In this document: in pieces, positions 11,808 through 24,091 of the stretch
How the letters are laid out: each line of letters begins with the position of its first letter
Position numbering within the stretch: the first letter of the stretch is position 1
Assembly (NCBI RefSeq): GCF_016801865.2
Contig: NC_068938.1
Span: forward strand, 22,564,873 to 22,628,872
DNA from: Culex pipiens pallens
Lineage: Eukaryota; Arthropoda; Insecta; Diptera; Culicidae
Direction: 5' to 3'
Length of the DNA stretch: 64,000 bases
Position numbers and translations under genes: made by a program
The notes under the pieces: model-generated
Databases searched by the model: none
Told to the model about the DNA's origin: nothing
What the model saw: only the letters and a program-made list of their open reading frames with translations

Positions 11808-11967
11808 AACAAACTAGCTCATGTTTCTCGGCACTGGCTGAACCGATTTGACCCGAACCTGTTGCATTCGACTTGGTTTAGGGTCCCATAGATCGAGTTT
11901 TATATAGATTGAAGTTTCGATAAGTAGCTCAAAAGTTATGCATAAAACTGTGTTTTCACATATCTCT

Positions 11968-12620
11968 GGATCTCACATAAATGTATGTAAACTATGTCCG
12001 GGTCCACCATCCGACCTATCGTTTGTTAAGTTATCAAAAGACCTTTCCAACGAGCCTAAAACATTGAAGATCTGGCAACCCTGTCTCGAGATATGTCCAC
12101 TTAAGTGATATTGATGTACTTTTTGGATGCCGGATCTCACTTAAATATATGTAAACTATGTCCGGATCCACCATCCGACCCATCGTTGGTTAGGTTATCA
12201 AAAGACCTTTCCAACGAGTCCAAACATTGAAGATCTGGCAACCCTGTCTCGAGACATGGCCACTTAAGTGATATTTATGTACTTTTTGGATGCCGCATCT
12301 CACTTAAATGTATGTAAAATAAGTCCGGGTCCATTATCCGACTCATCGTTGGTTAGGTTATTAAAAGACCTTTCCAACGAGCCTAAATTATTGAAGATCT
12401 GGCAACCCTGTCTCGAGATATGTCCACTTAAGTGATATTTATTTACTTTTTGGATGCCGGATCTCACTTAAATGTATGCAAACTAAGTCCGGGTCCATTA
12501 TCCGACCCATCGTTGATTAGGTTATCAGAAAACCTTTCCAACGAGTTCAAAAAATTGATGATCTGCAACCCTGTCTCGAGGTATGGCCACTTAAGTGATA
12601 TTCATGTACTTTTTTATTCC
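11968..12620. repeat. 164-bp tandem repeat, four units
   Basis: Units start at GGATCTCAC/GCATCTCAC at 11968, 12132, 12295 and 12459, with a partial fifth at 12621, so spacing is 164, 163, 164, 162. Each contains CTTTCCAACGAG, GATCTGGCAACCCTGTCTCG and CCACTTAAGTGATAT. Units are highly similar but not identical. Confidence 0.92.
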
Positions 12621-12875
12621 GGATCTAAAAAATAGATTGATTTTTAATACAACTCCATCATATCAGCCATTGTTGGTAATAAGTGAGGAAGGCTCCAACC
12701 ACATAGGTGGATTAAGTTAGTTTTGTATGGACAGTTGCCAAATTTGTATGGAAAATTATATGGACAAACTCATGATGCAAAATGGCTTCTTTGGGCATAC
12801 CGAAGGCACCAAAAAAGTTTCAGTCGGATTAAAAAATACAACAATTAAAATTCGAAAAAAAAGACCGATTCCTCA

Positions 12876-13051
12876 GTTAATATAAGTGTATAGTGTAAAC
12901 TTTAAAAACATAAACTAATAAAATATAGCTTCATAATAATCATCAATGAATTATTTCAACCGTTTGCAATCGATAAGAAAACCAAAGAAGAATAAGTTGT
13001 TTTTTTCTATTTTACCTTGCGTTTCTGACAAGAAATCATCATCCAACAGAT
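12876..13051. other. Short non-genic spacer
   Basis: AT-rich DNA between the foldback element and the next MITE; nothing recognisable. Confidence 0.4.
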
Positions 13052-13207
13052 CTGGAGTTTTTTGTGAAAAGGTCCAATAAACCAAATTTTCAGTTTTTGC
13101 TTTTTGGGTGTTTTTTAATATCCCTGACTCAAGGCGGTTTCAAAAACACCCAAAAATCAAAAACTGAAAATTTGGTTTATTGGACCTTTTCAAAAAAAAA
13201 ACTCCAG
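13052..13207. mobile_element. 156-bp palindromic MITE, CTGGAGTTTTTT ends
   Basis: Left arm CTGGAGTTTTTTGTGAAAAG followed by GTCCAATAAACCAAATTTTC is repeated in reverse complement ending at ACTCCAG (13207), leaving a short loop around CCCTGACTCAAGG. A decayed relative is at 63104-63234. Confidence 0.8.
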
Positions 13208-13259
13208 AGATAAAAAGATAAGATAACACAGTCATCTGAACTTCAAGCTCAAGTTCTGT

Positions 13260-14630
13260 TTAAGCTTTCACTCCATCATGGCACCATCGAAAGCTTCCAG
13301 TAAATCATCTTCGAAAGCATCATTATCGCATCCTTTCTCTCACATTTCAGCCATCTTTCCTTTCACGCACACAACCACAGCTCAAAACGACGCACATCCT
13401 TGCTCTCTCCCGCTCTCGATCAACCACTCTCTCCCGTTCGATCTCCCTCTCCCAAAAAAAAAAAAGAGAGCGCATCCCGATTTGGCCGATTTTCACTTTG
13501 TTTTGCTCTCTCTTTTTACTGCCGCGCGCTAACTTCGCAGGAAAAGCCGCAAGCATTTCCTCCTCCCCGGCCAGTTGGTCGGTGGGAAATTCCAAAAGGA
13601 TGCAGAGAAAAGCTCGCTCTTTCGAAGTTATTTCGCGTTAGTGTGCGTGTGTTGGGAGATTTTGCTGATTTGGTTCGGGAGGGGGAGTCATCTGCGGATG
13701 CTTTCGGTACTGCGCCTCACTCGTTGTGATTCGGTCGAGAAAGGATAACGCGCGACATGGAAACTCCGTCTTTTCCGTGAGCTTTGAGAGGGGGGATATT
13801 TTCTTCACAGATTTTTGCAGCCAGAAAAAAACAGCGTTCCCTTTGTGGAAAGGTGAAATTTTCGGCAAACGAAAATATTTGCGAGTTTTGTGTGGTTGAA
13901 GCATGTGAGCGATATTTTTGGAGGAAAAAAAATGATGAAATTTTAGAGGAAAGGTTTTGAAATAGTGCGGGTTTCCAGAAAGTGATCCAACGCAAGTTGT
14001 GACAAAGGAAAATATGTAAGGGAATGTTCCACATCGTGGAATTGGGTTAGTGGAATCAGTGCAACATTGTTGAAGAAAGAAGATTTTTTCAGATGGTGAA
14101 ATGAGAAGAGTTCTTTTGAGAAGTTCGATTTTCCTTCGTCAGGAAAACTTCGCATAAAATCGTGATAAATTTAATATGTTTAGTGTCGTTTCCATTTTCT
14201 CCCGAAAGTAGCTTTCCATGTTGAATCAAACAATAAAACATATAAAATTCTCCCACTTTGGCAGCCGGAGAATGTGTTTTTCGTGCCCGTGTAGTGTCAT
14301 CGTGGAAAAATAAAGGAAAAATAAAAAAGTTTCATCAGGCCACATTCCGAGAAGAGTGTCCGGGCAGAATTTAGGAGGAATTTTCCTCTTTCCACTAGCT
14401 GGTTGAAGGAATAATTTTTTAAAAAGGAAAAGGTGAAATTCTGTAGACGTGAGAAAATCCATATCCTCACTCTCCTGCGTGGTTCGAACCTGTCGGGAGT
14501 CCCTAGAGTGTGTCTGCCACCTGAAGTTGGCCGATTTCTCGGAACCCTGCCGGTGGAAGGAAAAAGGTGCAAATTAGGATTACGTTCAACAGTGTTCGTA
14601 CGAGCGATTACTAATCGTCGTAAATAGTAG
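13260..14630 (+). promoter_or_regulatory. Candidate promoter and 5' noncoding exon of the 38.7-kb membrane-protein gene
   Basis: This stretch is unique-looking and GC-richer than its surroundings. It carries dense CTCTCTC/GAGAGAG motifs at 13390-13510 typical of GAGA-factor promoters, then a GTTAGTGTGCGTGTGTTGG run, and ends in a good donor, TAG followed by GTATGT at 14631. The first coding exon at 38.73 kb is preceded by a splice acceptor, so an upstream noncoding exon must exist on the plus strand; this is the best candidate seen. Small open frames here have no convincing protein character. Linkage to the gene is inference; it could belong to another transcript. Confidence 0.3.
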
Positions 14631-15683
14631 GTATGTCGATAGCATTAATTTAGAAATTATGTGTTGTTTCAATGTCTATCAAATTGTAATTTATTTTTAA
14701 ATTTTGCCATTTAGCAAGTAATTATTTCGTCATCTATCAACCTTTACAAAGTTATGACTCATAAAATGACGAAAATGCCAACCTTTGACCTCCTTTCCCC
14801 CCCCGACAAAAATAACTCATTATCACAAACAACCTTACTGTGCTTATTACACACAAGTCGTTATTCCTCCCATATCCAACACTCAATAATTGGATTCGCA
14901 TGGAATCAACCGCCGAGGAGTTTGAGAAATTGGGTCAATAAACTTGTGTGATTTATTTAAGCTGGGCAGGAGCTACCGTTTGGGGGGGGTTGCCGGGCTT
15001 TGCCGATTTTTCCACCCCGGTGGGGTGATGTTGTAGTGAAAAAATAAAACAGCAAACATTGCTCATCCTATGGTACGATGCGATAGGAAACAGGGACGAC
15101 GAAATAAGAGAGCGCAGGGATGTCGGGAGAGAGAACTTACTAGGAGTGCAATAACTAGGGAAAATAGAGTGTGAGAGAGAGAGCAGGAGTAATCGATTTG
15201 GCTAGTAAGCTTGGCTTGGAAAGTAATTGAAGGTAGGGGAAACTTCGTTGTTTTTCAACCTTTTTTCAATCATTTTTTAAACATTTGAGCAATTTCAGCC
15301 CAAAACGGGAATTTTTCAGGTACTTTGTTACTCAACCTTCTCCGAATTCAATGATGGATATGTTATCCTAGGTTCAAGCCATTGTTGTGTATGTGGAGCT
15401 AGTTGCACTCGATAATTAATTTTGAGAAGGGCATAAGTTTTTCAAATATTTTTGTATTTTGTAATTCAAATGTTGCCGTAGCATCGTATCAAAAAGAAGT
15501 AAGAGACTAACTTGAAGGAAATTTGAAGAGTTTTTTTGAAAAAAAAACACTGAAATAAAAGTACACGCAATTTGTATGAGTCTATGGGGTTATCTTTTTT
15601 TTTCGTTTTAAGGCCTAAGATTGAATCCATGAGTAGAGCAAGCCTATCTTGCATTGACCTCACCAATCTGCCTGAATTATTGT
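14631..15683. other. Non-genic stretch with a dispersed repeat
   Basis: Contains a C-run near 14798, a G-run near 14980, a GA-rich patch at 15105-15190, and at 15340-15570 an inverse relative of the repeat at 600-840. No gene seen. Confidence 0.4.
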
Positions 15684-17945
15684 ACATGAGCAACTCTCAA
15701 CGAAATCGGCCGATTTCGACCATTTTTATTTTTTGTATTTTTTGATTTAACTCAAACTTTGTGGGGGCCTTCCCTATTACCAAATAAGCTATTTTGCGTC
15801 ATTGGTTCACCCATACAAGTCTCCATACAATTTTGGCAGCTGTCCATACAAAAATGGTATGTAAATATTCAAACAGCTGTAACTTTTGAGTGAATTTTCT
15901 GATCAATTTGGTGTCTTCGGCAAAGTTGTAGGTATTGTTGAGGACTTTTGAGAAAAAAATAGGTACACGGAAACAAAAAATTGCAGATTTTTATATCAAC
16001 TTTTTTTTTACGAAAACTTAATTTTTCAAAATACGTATTTTTTGATTTTCGAGATTTTTTTGATATGTTTTAGGGGACAAATATCCGCAACTTTTGAGCC
16101 ATAGAGAAACATGGTCAAAAAATCTGCAAAATCTGAAAAATAGTGATTTTTGGAAAAAAATCAAAGTTTCATGCAAATACAAGTTTGACATTATTTTTAA
16201 ATGCAAAATTGAATTTGCAATCGAAAAGTACATCACAGATTTTTTGATAAAGGGCTCCGTTTTCAAGATATAGCCACCGAAAGTTTGATTTTAGCGAAAT
16301 ATTTGCAGTTTTTCAATTTTTAAAAAATAATGACCATGAGTGACCATTTCTAAAAATATTTTTTTGAAAAGTTCAGAAAATTTGCTATCTAAGAGACATT
16401 GAAGATTGGACCTCGGGTTGCTGAGATAGAGCCGCTTTAAGAAAAAGAAACACAATAATTGAAGTTTTCAAAATCTCACCAAAAAAACACACCATTTTCT
16501 AATGACGATATCTCAGCAACTATTGGTCCGATTTTGAATGTTAATACATAAACATTCGTGAAATTTTCCGATCTTTTCGAAAAAAAATATTTTGAAAATT
16601 TTTTAATCAAGACTAGCATTTTAAATGGGCGTAATATTCAATGTTTGGCCCTTTTAAAATGTTTGTCTTGATTCAAAAATTTTTTTTCGAAAAGATCGGA
16701 AAATTTCACGAAAGTTTCATGTATTAACATTGAAAATCGGACCATTAATTGCTGAGATATCGTCTTTAGAAAATGGTGGGCTGTTTGGGTGAGACTTAGA
16801 AAACTTCAATTTTCGTGTTTATTTTTCTTTAAGCCGCTGTATCTCAGCAACCAGAGGTCCAATCTTCAATGTCTCTTAGACAATTTTATAGCAGATTTTC
16901 TGAACTTTTCAAAAAAAATATTTTTGGAAATGGTCACTCAAAAAATCAAATCAAATTATTCGCTCTACAGCATTGCCTTGGCGTTCTCGATTGCGAGATT
17001 CCTACTCGAAACTAGGTGTCCGAAGGATTGATTGTTGAGGCAATTGCAAACCTCTTTTTACACCTTAGCTTCCATCTACCCCGGGATTCGAACTGACGAC
17101 CTTTGGATTGTGAGCCAAACTGCCTACCAGCGACTCCACCGAGGCAGGACCCAGGGAGACGACTCCTACACCTGGACTGAGCTAACGACCTAACCCTCTA
17201 GGTTGGACCGGGGCCAACATTTACTTCCCTGTCTGACGGAAGGCGTGATCAGACAAATCTCGTCTCAAAATTTGCCACCGGGACCTTCTGGGATCAAACC
17301 CAGGCCGACTGGGAAAGAGGCAACCACGCTTACCCCTACACCAATGGTCACTCATGGTCACTATTTTTAAAAATTGAAATACTGCAAATATTTCGCTAAA
17401 ATCAAACTTTCGGTGGCTATTTCTTGAAAACGGAGCCCTTTATCAAAAAATCTGTAAAGTACTTTTCAATTGCAAATTCAATTTTGCATTAAAAAGTAAT
17501 GTCAAACTTGTTTTTGCATGAAACTTCGATTTTTTCCAAGAATCACTATTTTTTCAAAAATTCATAACTCGGCGACAGATTTTTTGACCATGTTTCTCTA
17601 TGGCTCAAAAGTTGCGGATTGTTGTCCCCTTAAACATATAAAAAAATCTCGAAAAAAAAAAATACGTATTTTGGGAAATTGAGTTTTAGTGAAAAAAAAG
17701 TTGATAAAAAATCTGCAATTTTTTTCCGTGTACCTATTTTTTTCTCAAAAGTCCTCAACAATACCTACAACTTTGCCGAAGATACCAAATTGATCAGAAA
17801 ATTCACTCAAAAGTTACAGCTGTTTGAATATTTACATACCATTTTTGTATGGACAGCTGCCAAAATTGTATGGAGACTTGTATGAGTGAACCAATGACAC
17901 AAAATAGCATAAAATACAAATAAAATCCATTTCCGGTTTTGGTAG
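15684..17945. mobile_element. Giant foldback element B, interrupted by a SINE
   Basis: Same architecture as foldback A with centre near 16640 (GGGCGTAATATTCAATGTTTG). Left-arm words GGTGTCTTCGGCAAAGTTGT (15910) and CAGCTGTCCATACAAAAATG (15837) are mirrored near 17775 and 17845. Arms are about 900 bp after removing the SINE at 16941-17342. The right outer end has a small deletion (near 17907). Terminal words GAGCAACTCTC/GAGAATTGCTC are shared with the other family members. Confidence 0.8.
16941..17342 (-). mobile_element. Composite tRNA-derived SINE, copy 1
   Basis: On the minus strand it runs from GGTGTAGGGGTAAGCG to a TTTGATTTTTT-type tail. A perfect 12-bp target duplication, AATGGTCACTCA, flanks it (16929-16940, 17343-17354). 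It carries two tRNA-like modules in the same direction: the first has an A-box-like start and GGTTTGATCCC B-box, the second has GTTCGAATCCC. Eight bases present at the 5' end of the copy at 31967 are missing here. Confidence 0.88.
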
Positions 17946-19198
17946 AGAATTGCTCACATATAAAACTAGCATCTAAGTCGAATATGACCACTCTAGGCCA
18001 ACGGAAATTGGGGCAAATCGGGACACAACTTTAAAGGTTAAAAAATTCAAAAAAATCAGAAAAAGGCTGAAACTTAGGCAAAGTTCAATTAAATATCAAA
18101 ATTCAAAATACATCTGAAAAGGTTTAAAATGCAATATAATGAAGGATGAAGCATCCCGATTGGTTTAATATGAAAGAAGTTATTGGCATTTGAAAAAAAT
18201 ATCACAATATTCAAACTCAGATAAAAAACTTTTCCATTCAGATTACAGAAGTGATAACCTTATTTGTTATTATTATTTTTGTTTGATGATTTTTTACTTT
18301 AGCTATTTTTAAATTTTGACCAATTTTCCATAACCGAACTCGTTATTATTTTTTATTTTGGTTAATATAACCAGAATTATGGGAAAATTTTGACCATTTT
18401 CATCAAGGACATTATTTTAGTCTTTGTACCATTTTTTTATATAAAGTTAAAATATGAAAGTTGATTTATTTATACCACCAAAGGAAATCAACAATTTGTT
18501 CGAAAATTTTCCCAATCTGTTATTATTTTCATTTAGCCAGAACTATGGGAAAATGTTGACCAATTTTGTCGAGGAAATTATTTTAACTAAGAAATGTGGT
18601 CTTTATACCAGAATTTAAAAAAAATGAAAATTTGAAGGTTGATTCTTTAAACTATTAACTTTTAACCCCCGAAAATATTTTGCATAACAAAAATGCCAGA
18701 CCTTAAAAAAATGAAAATTTGAAGGTTGATTCTTTAAACTATTAACTTTTAACCCCCGAAAATGTTTTGCATAACGAAAAGTTTCATTATTGTTGTATAT
18801 TGCTAGAGCTTTCAAACATTTGGTTATATGCTCACTTGAATATTTTGACTGGTCTCTGTTAAATTTTACATGTTTTCAAATGTTGAACTAAATGTGTAAG
18901 CCATCAGCCAATGTTTACAGATTTTATTCAGCATTTGAGAATATGTAATATTGAATTGAAACCAAGCAATACAATTTTGTAATAAACTAATAATATGTAA
19001 ACAATATCAAAATCTGTTATTAACTAATGCAAAAAAAAAAACATTACTCAGCAATGCCAAATTGAGTTATCGGGAACATATTTGTTTTATTTGAGTTATT
19101 TTTCCAACAAATCTCTGTCATTATTTTGTGTTATTATAACAGCTAATCTGGGTGTTTTAATAATAAATAAGAAGCTTTTCAACTTTTTCTACAATTTG
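17946..19198. other. Non-genic AT-rich stretch
   Basis: Holds an 87-bp tandem duplication (18624-18777) and several degenerate repeats. No gene supported. Confidence 0.4.
18624..18777. repeat. 87-bp tandem duplication
   Basis: The unit beginning ATGAAAATTTGAAGGTTG starts at 18624 and again at 18711; about 65 bp of the second unit is retained with one or two differences. Because 87 is divisible by three it makes a repeated open frame on minus, which I do not regard as a protein. Confidence 0.85.
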
Positions 19199-19633
19199 TT
19201 AGGCCTGTTGCAAATATTATTTGAAGATTATGTCCCTCGACTCTGAAGTATAGAAAAGGAGCAAAAATATAAAAATTGTAGTTACAAGCCTGATGGCTTT
19301 CTTCATGTTTCATAATGTATTGGAGACCACTCAAGTTAATTGGAATAATTGGTTTTCAAAATATATCTATTTTAACAAAAAAAAATCCTCGAAAAAAAAC
19401 CTCGCGGTTCTGTACACCGGAATTACACACAAAAAAATGAAAATAATTTTAAACGAACCCAATCATGCTAAGCATGATATAAACGCAGAAAAATGCATTT
19501 CCAAAAGTTTTCAGTTGATTATACTTCTAATTCCATTAAAATTTGGAAGTTTAAAAAAGCCCCCTGATTTTTCAGGTCGTTTTTGAAGGGAAGGAGTGGC
19601 ATACATTTTAAAAAATATTTGCAACAGGCCTTA
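19199..19633. mobile_element. 435-bp MITE, TAAGGCCTGTTGCAAATATT ends
   Basis: TTAGGCCTGTTGCAAATATT at left and AATATTTGCAACAGGCCTTA at right are inverted with one mismatch in 20. Related to 3877-4304. Non-coding. Confidence 0.82.
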
Positions 19634-22600
19634 TCAAAGATACACAAGCTTCATAATGACTTCTACAAGTTAAAAAAGGCAATTTATAATAAAAACCACC
19701 TTCAGGTGGAAATAACTTTGAATATATTTTTTCAAAGTGTTTTTCAATAACAAAACTAATATCATGCCGTACTTTTTAAATGGATGTACAACGCAACCTT
19801 TGCAACTTATTTAAATAGAACACGTTAATATTATATGAAGCACAATGAATAAATCTGAATAAGATTGTAAAATGCAACGACAAAAAAAAAACAAATTACA
19901 GGCATTTAGATCCACGTTGCAGTTTCTTTTATTTGAGCAGTTTCAATGCAGCAAGCCATTATGCTGTTATATTCTAGACTATCTGAATTGTAGCAAAATC
20001 ATATTTGATTTCCACCAAGATAAGGCAAAATGACCGGTACCGAAAACCACCAGCCACGTCATACCCAATTACCATAACTACAAAGTTCTGATGAAGACGA
20101 TGACGACAGCCATGATGATGCAGTCTGCGAGGTGGCGCAAAAAGGAGTGTTCTTACAAAAAAACGTAAAATTACACGTTCCTTCTTGTATGTAGATTTAC
20201 CGCTCTGTTGAGGTTCTGTACATGGTCGAATCATGTGTGCTGCTGCAGCAGGTAGACGGCTACAGGTGAAAAGCTGGCAAACTTTTCACTCACCATCCAA
20301 AGTTGTTCATCATGGTCGGAGAAGGTGGAAAGTCCCGTCTCTCTCTGTATTGTGGCAATTTATATTTTCATTTATCTTCGTTTGGGACCAAGCAGGTGGT
20401 GGGAGTCCTGCAGGTCTGGTCATGCTGAGGATTTTTTTTCTTTTTTTTTTTCTCTGTAATAAGCCAAAGTGCACTTGGGGGTCCGACCGTAAAAAGGGGG
20501 GTGCCATAAATTAGAAATGCAACTAATTTATTTTTCATTAAGAGTGCCGGTGTGACTAGACGGTGACGTGATAGTTTTTTTTATTGCGTTTTTATAGCAC
20601 TGGTGAGCTATTAAGTTGAGGTGCGAAAAAGTGCCATTTTAATACTAGCAAAATGTCAAATAATGAATTTATTTGGAAAAGGCAAGTCTGAAAATGCATT
20701 AATAGTGTACAACGGAAGGACTTTCAATATGTCTGTGAGGTAAATACAATACAACGAAGGATGTAACGTGCTACAGAATACCATCCGAAGAATCCTGGAT
20801 ATAAAATCCAGCAAAAGCTTTCAATGAAAAATGATCCCTCCGTTAATTGAGTCTTGTGTGTCTGTGTTTACTCTATGTACCGTTCGGCTGTCGCGAACAA
20901 GGATTCGAGATGGTACTTAGCTCTAAGGGCACGTTCATCCCGATATACGAACAAGACACGTGACGAAGGATTTGCGATAATGTATCTTTTTGTGAATTTA
21001 TGGTCGTCCAAAAATAAGAGCACGCCACTCGTTGTGCATCTTTCTTCGCTAATCTTTCCGCGAAAAACATTTTTTTCGAGGTTTTAAACGGATTAAGAGT
21101 TTATAAATAAGTCGCATCTGGCTATTTTTATCACTTTCTGCCATGGATGCAATTTTCTTTACATTTTATGTTTCGCAATCGAACTTTTCCCATTGGTCTA
21201 AGCAAAACGTGTTGAGACACACCGATGAAAAGCGCTCTTGAACATCACTAATGAGATCAACGAAATTTTCATGATACTCCAAGTGACTTCCTTTAGCACT
21301 GCTAGATTCTATTTTTGCATTAGCGTTGCTGACATTTCACCTTCGAGTGTATTAGTAAGATTGAAATTTCCCTCTAAAATTTTAAAACTCGTGTATTTAG
21401 CTTTATTTATTTATTTTTTCGATTTTTTTTTATCAATGAGTTTTGTGCAAAACTGATTATGGCGAGTAACGAAAACACTTTTGCTGTATGTTTATACTAC
21501 AGCAGCATCATAGATTTGGTCCCAAAAATGTGGTTTTGTACGACAAATATCCATTAAAAGGCTCCCCAAAACGTTACCCAGAACCGCTGGTAATCCCATT
21601 TTTACGGAATTAACTTCCGGAAAATAAAAACGAAACGCCAAACCGAACCGATTGTGAGCTCGTTATGAAATCCAATTACCACGCGAGTTTTGCACCACGC
21701 GTATCGACACGTGGCAATCCGGATTGTTTTCTGGCGAATCAACCGCATCAGCGTTTGGAACGTTTCATTAATTTCGCTCTCTGACAGCGCCGAGGAGGAG
21801 ATCCTGCAAATGGATTGGAATGTGCACTAGTGATGGGAACCACCTGGCAGCCACGGCGGAATCTTTTCCGTGTAGATGGAGTTGCGCACTGCTGCTGCTG
21901 CAGGATGCCAACTCGTTTGGAAAATGTCAATCTTGATGCCACTGTATAGTGCCCGGGGTATTCTTCGCACGCCATGAGGAAGTGGTAGTGCACAGTCTGT
22001 TGCACATTCCCGCTAGATGCTACCGTATCGGTTCGTTTAATTCTGCCAATCGAGAGCTCTGGTTATGCATAATGTATTGGAATTTGAATGACTTGTGAAC
22101 CAGATGTTCAACATGCAAACACATTTAGAAGTCTCTTCAAAGAATTGCATTAAATTCCAGTAATTTTTACTCTTTAATTAATATAATTTAAATGTTTTTT
22201 TTTTTCCTAAGGTTTAAAAACTGATTTCAGATTGGTTGGTGATTTAAACTAAGAATATAATTTCAACCAACCATGGCTACTTTCTTTTCCAACTTCCTCA
22301 GCGCCGAGTATAGCCGGCCACAATTTTAGACAACTTCGTTTTCTCACCATGGATTCTTGGAAATATATGACGTGTTTTGTAGTTTAAAAATATTTTATGA
22401 AGGAAAAGTACACCTGCTTTTTTTCGAGTAGCTGGAATAATTAGCTACAGCTTCTTGAAGATAAAAATTTGTTAAAAATTCGCTTCCTAGTATCATCATT
22501 TAATTCGGCCAGGCCAGTATCAGACGGTAAATTTTCAAATTTTATTGTTGATCAAAGGGGACGGTCTTTTATTACGTAACGCATAAATATGGATTTTTCA

Positions 22601-22827
22601 AACAAATTTTAAGAATTTGTATGGCCACCGACCCCACCCCTCCCCCCAAACTGTGTTAACTGCTCCAGCAAACTGAACTAGCATTGAAATGATTATTCAA
22701 CTGACAATATTTCAGCACCATTGGTTCGATTTTATAAATAAAATTGTTGTTAAATTTTTATTCAAAATCGATTCTAAATTGAAAAATCTGTTCGATATAA
22801 AATGGCAACGTTTCATCCAAATGAAGA
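19634..22827. other. Long intergenic or intronic stretch without a recognised gene
   Basis: Patches at 20030-20520, 20840-21100 and 21540-22060 are less AT-rich and look single-copy, which is compatible with conserved noncoding DNA in a large intron. A C-rich run (CCCCTCCCCCC) is at 22638. Short open frames are numerous but lack recognisable domains or splice-consistent structure. Confidence 0.35.
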
Positions 22828-23577
22828 TACAGTCATGCCTCGGTTTAGCACTGCATATGGGGGATGCAAAACCGAGGCGTGCATAACCGAGGCACAGAGC
22901 TTATGGGATTTTGGCTATATGGGAGACATTGGCTTTAATCGTACGAAAAATCATGCAAACATCGAAAAATGTGTAGTGTTTTGGAATCGGGATGATGTCA
23001 GCCATCCGTTAAAATTATTATTTCATGAGAGTTTTCACAAAAATACGGATTTTTCCTGTATTTCGAAAATGCATTTTTTTTTCTCTCTAAAGAAACCAAA
23101 AATATATAATTATTGCAATAAGGATATCAAATGATCAGGTTTTTTTTCATACATTTTGCATGTAATAAAAACATTTTTAGAAAATACTCCAAATTTTCAC
23201 AAAACTAGGTTTTTTCGAAAAAAAATACTCAAAATTTCAACTTTTACAATATGTATGTATGTATGTAATAATAACAACATTTTTATTAAATACTCAAAAT
23301 TTTCACAAAACTACGTATTTTTGTAAAACTTTTCAAAATTTCAGTTTTTACAATATGGGTATCAAATAAACAGGATTTTTTCATACATTTCGAATGTTAT
23401 TACAACATTTTTTAAAAAATACTCCAAATTTTCACAAAACTACGTATTTTCGAAAAAATCAAAATTTCCATTTTTACATTTCGAATGTAAAAACAATATT
23501 TTTTGAAAATACTCCAAATTTTCACAAAACTACGTATTTTTTACGATCGCTATTGTTTCATACATTTTGAAAGTTAT

Positions 23578-24003
23578 TAAAGTCGACTCTCTGGCTGTCG
23601 ATCTTCTCGATATCAATAATTCTCCATTCATCGATGAATTCTTCAGTCCCTTCAATCTGCATACTTCAATTATCTTCATTCCTCGATATTTTCCCTTGCT
23701 TGATGGATCTCTTCCTCGACGGTCCCTTGGATGCTGTTTGCTTTAAACATCTGTTTGCTTTCAACATCTCTAATTTCACTTTCTCATGGCTTGCATACAC
23801 TTTTTTATTGGCGAAACGAAGCTTTGAAGGGTGTATGACATTAGTTTGTTTTTGTTTGATGGACGTTGCCGTGATTCTCTCCCATTGCTGGGTATCAAGA
23901 AAAAAATATTTTCAATCGAGTCTTCATTTTGCATCGTTCTGTAAACTGATGATTCTCTTCCTCGACGGTCCCTTGGATATTGACAACAAGAGAGTCGACT
24001 GTA
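23578..24003. mobile_element. 426-bp MITE, CAGTCGACTCTCTGG ends, nested copy
   Basis: Left end TAAAGTCGACTCTCTGG (one change from TACAGTC..) and right end AGAGAGTCGACTGTA. Nearly the same sequence as 60664-61085, and a truncated inverse copy is at 32690-33062. Repeated inner words TTCCTCGACGGTCCCTTGGA occur near both ends of the element. It sits at the middle of the surrounding inverted element. Confidence 0.85.
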
Positions 24004-24091
24004 AAAAAAAATGAAAATACTCAAAATTTTCACAAAGCAACGTATTTTTGAAAAAATACTCAAAATTTCCGGTTTTTACAAGAGGTTTCCC

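Larger units (their letters stand above)
11641..12719. mobile_element. Element nested in foldback A, CCTTCCTCA ends with internal array
   Basis: Begins ACCTTCCTCACTGGAGTAAG and ends near AAGTGAGGAAGGCTCC, giving short CCTTCCTCAC inverted ends. It splits a word that is continuous in the opposite arm. Contains a (GT)n/(TGTA)n microsatellite at 11757-11807 and four units of a 164-bp tandem repeat. Mosquito genomes contain many dispersed elements of this type; the mobilising enzyme is unknown to me. Confidence 0.7.
9880..12875. mobile_element. Giant foldback element A, interrupted
   Basis: Two arms of roughly 950 bp are inverted copies meeting near 10835, at a centre reading GAGCGTAATATTGAATATTT. 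Matching pairs include GGTGTCTTCGGCAAAGTTGT (left, about 10080) with its complement near 11570, and GCATGGAAATTTTCC-type words near 9990 with 12750. The right arm is split by a separate insertion at 11641-12719; joining the flanks restores the mirror of the left arm. It has no transposase. Relatives: 15684-17945, 24990-25300, 56640-57995, 63690-63945. Transposon class is unclear. Confidence 0.8.

Noticed and set aside
11968..12620. CRISPR-like array
   Set aside because: The 164-bp units are contiguous tandem repeats without unique spacers, in a eukaryotic transposon.
13278..13532. Ser/Pro-rich 84-codon open frame
   Set aside because: Composition follows the CT/GAGA repeats and a poly-A run; no domain or splice-consistent continuation.
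18615..18815. Open frame with a duplicated 29-residue unit
   Set aside because: Arises from an 87-bp DNA duplication in noncoding AT-rich sequence.
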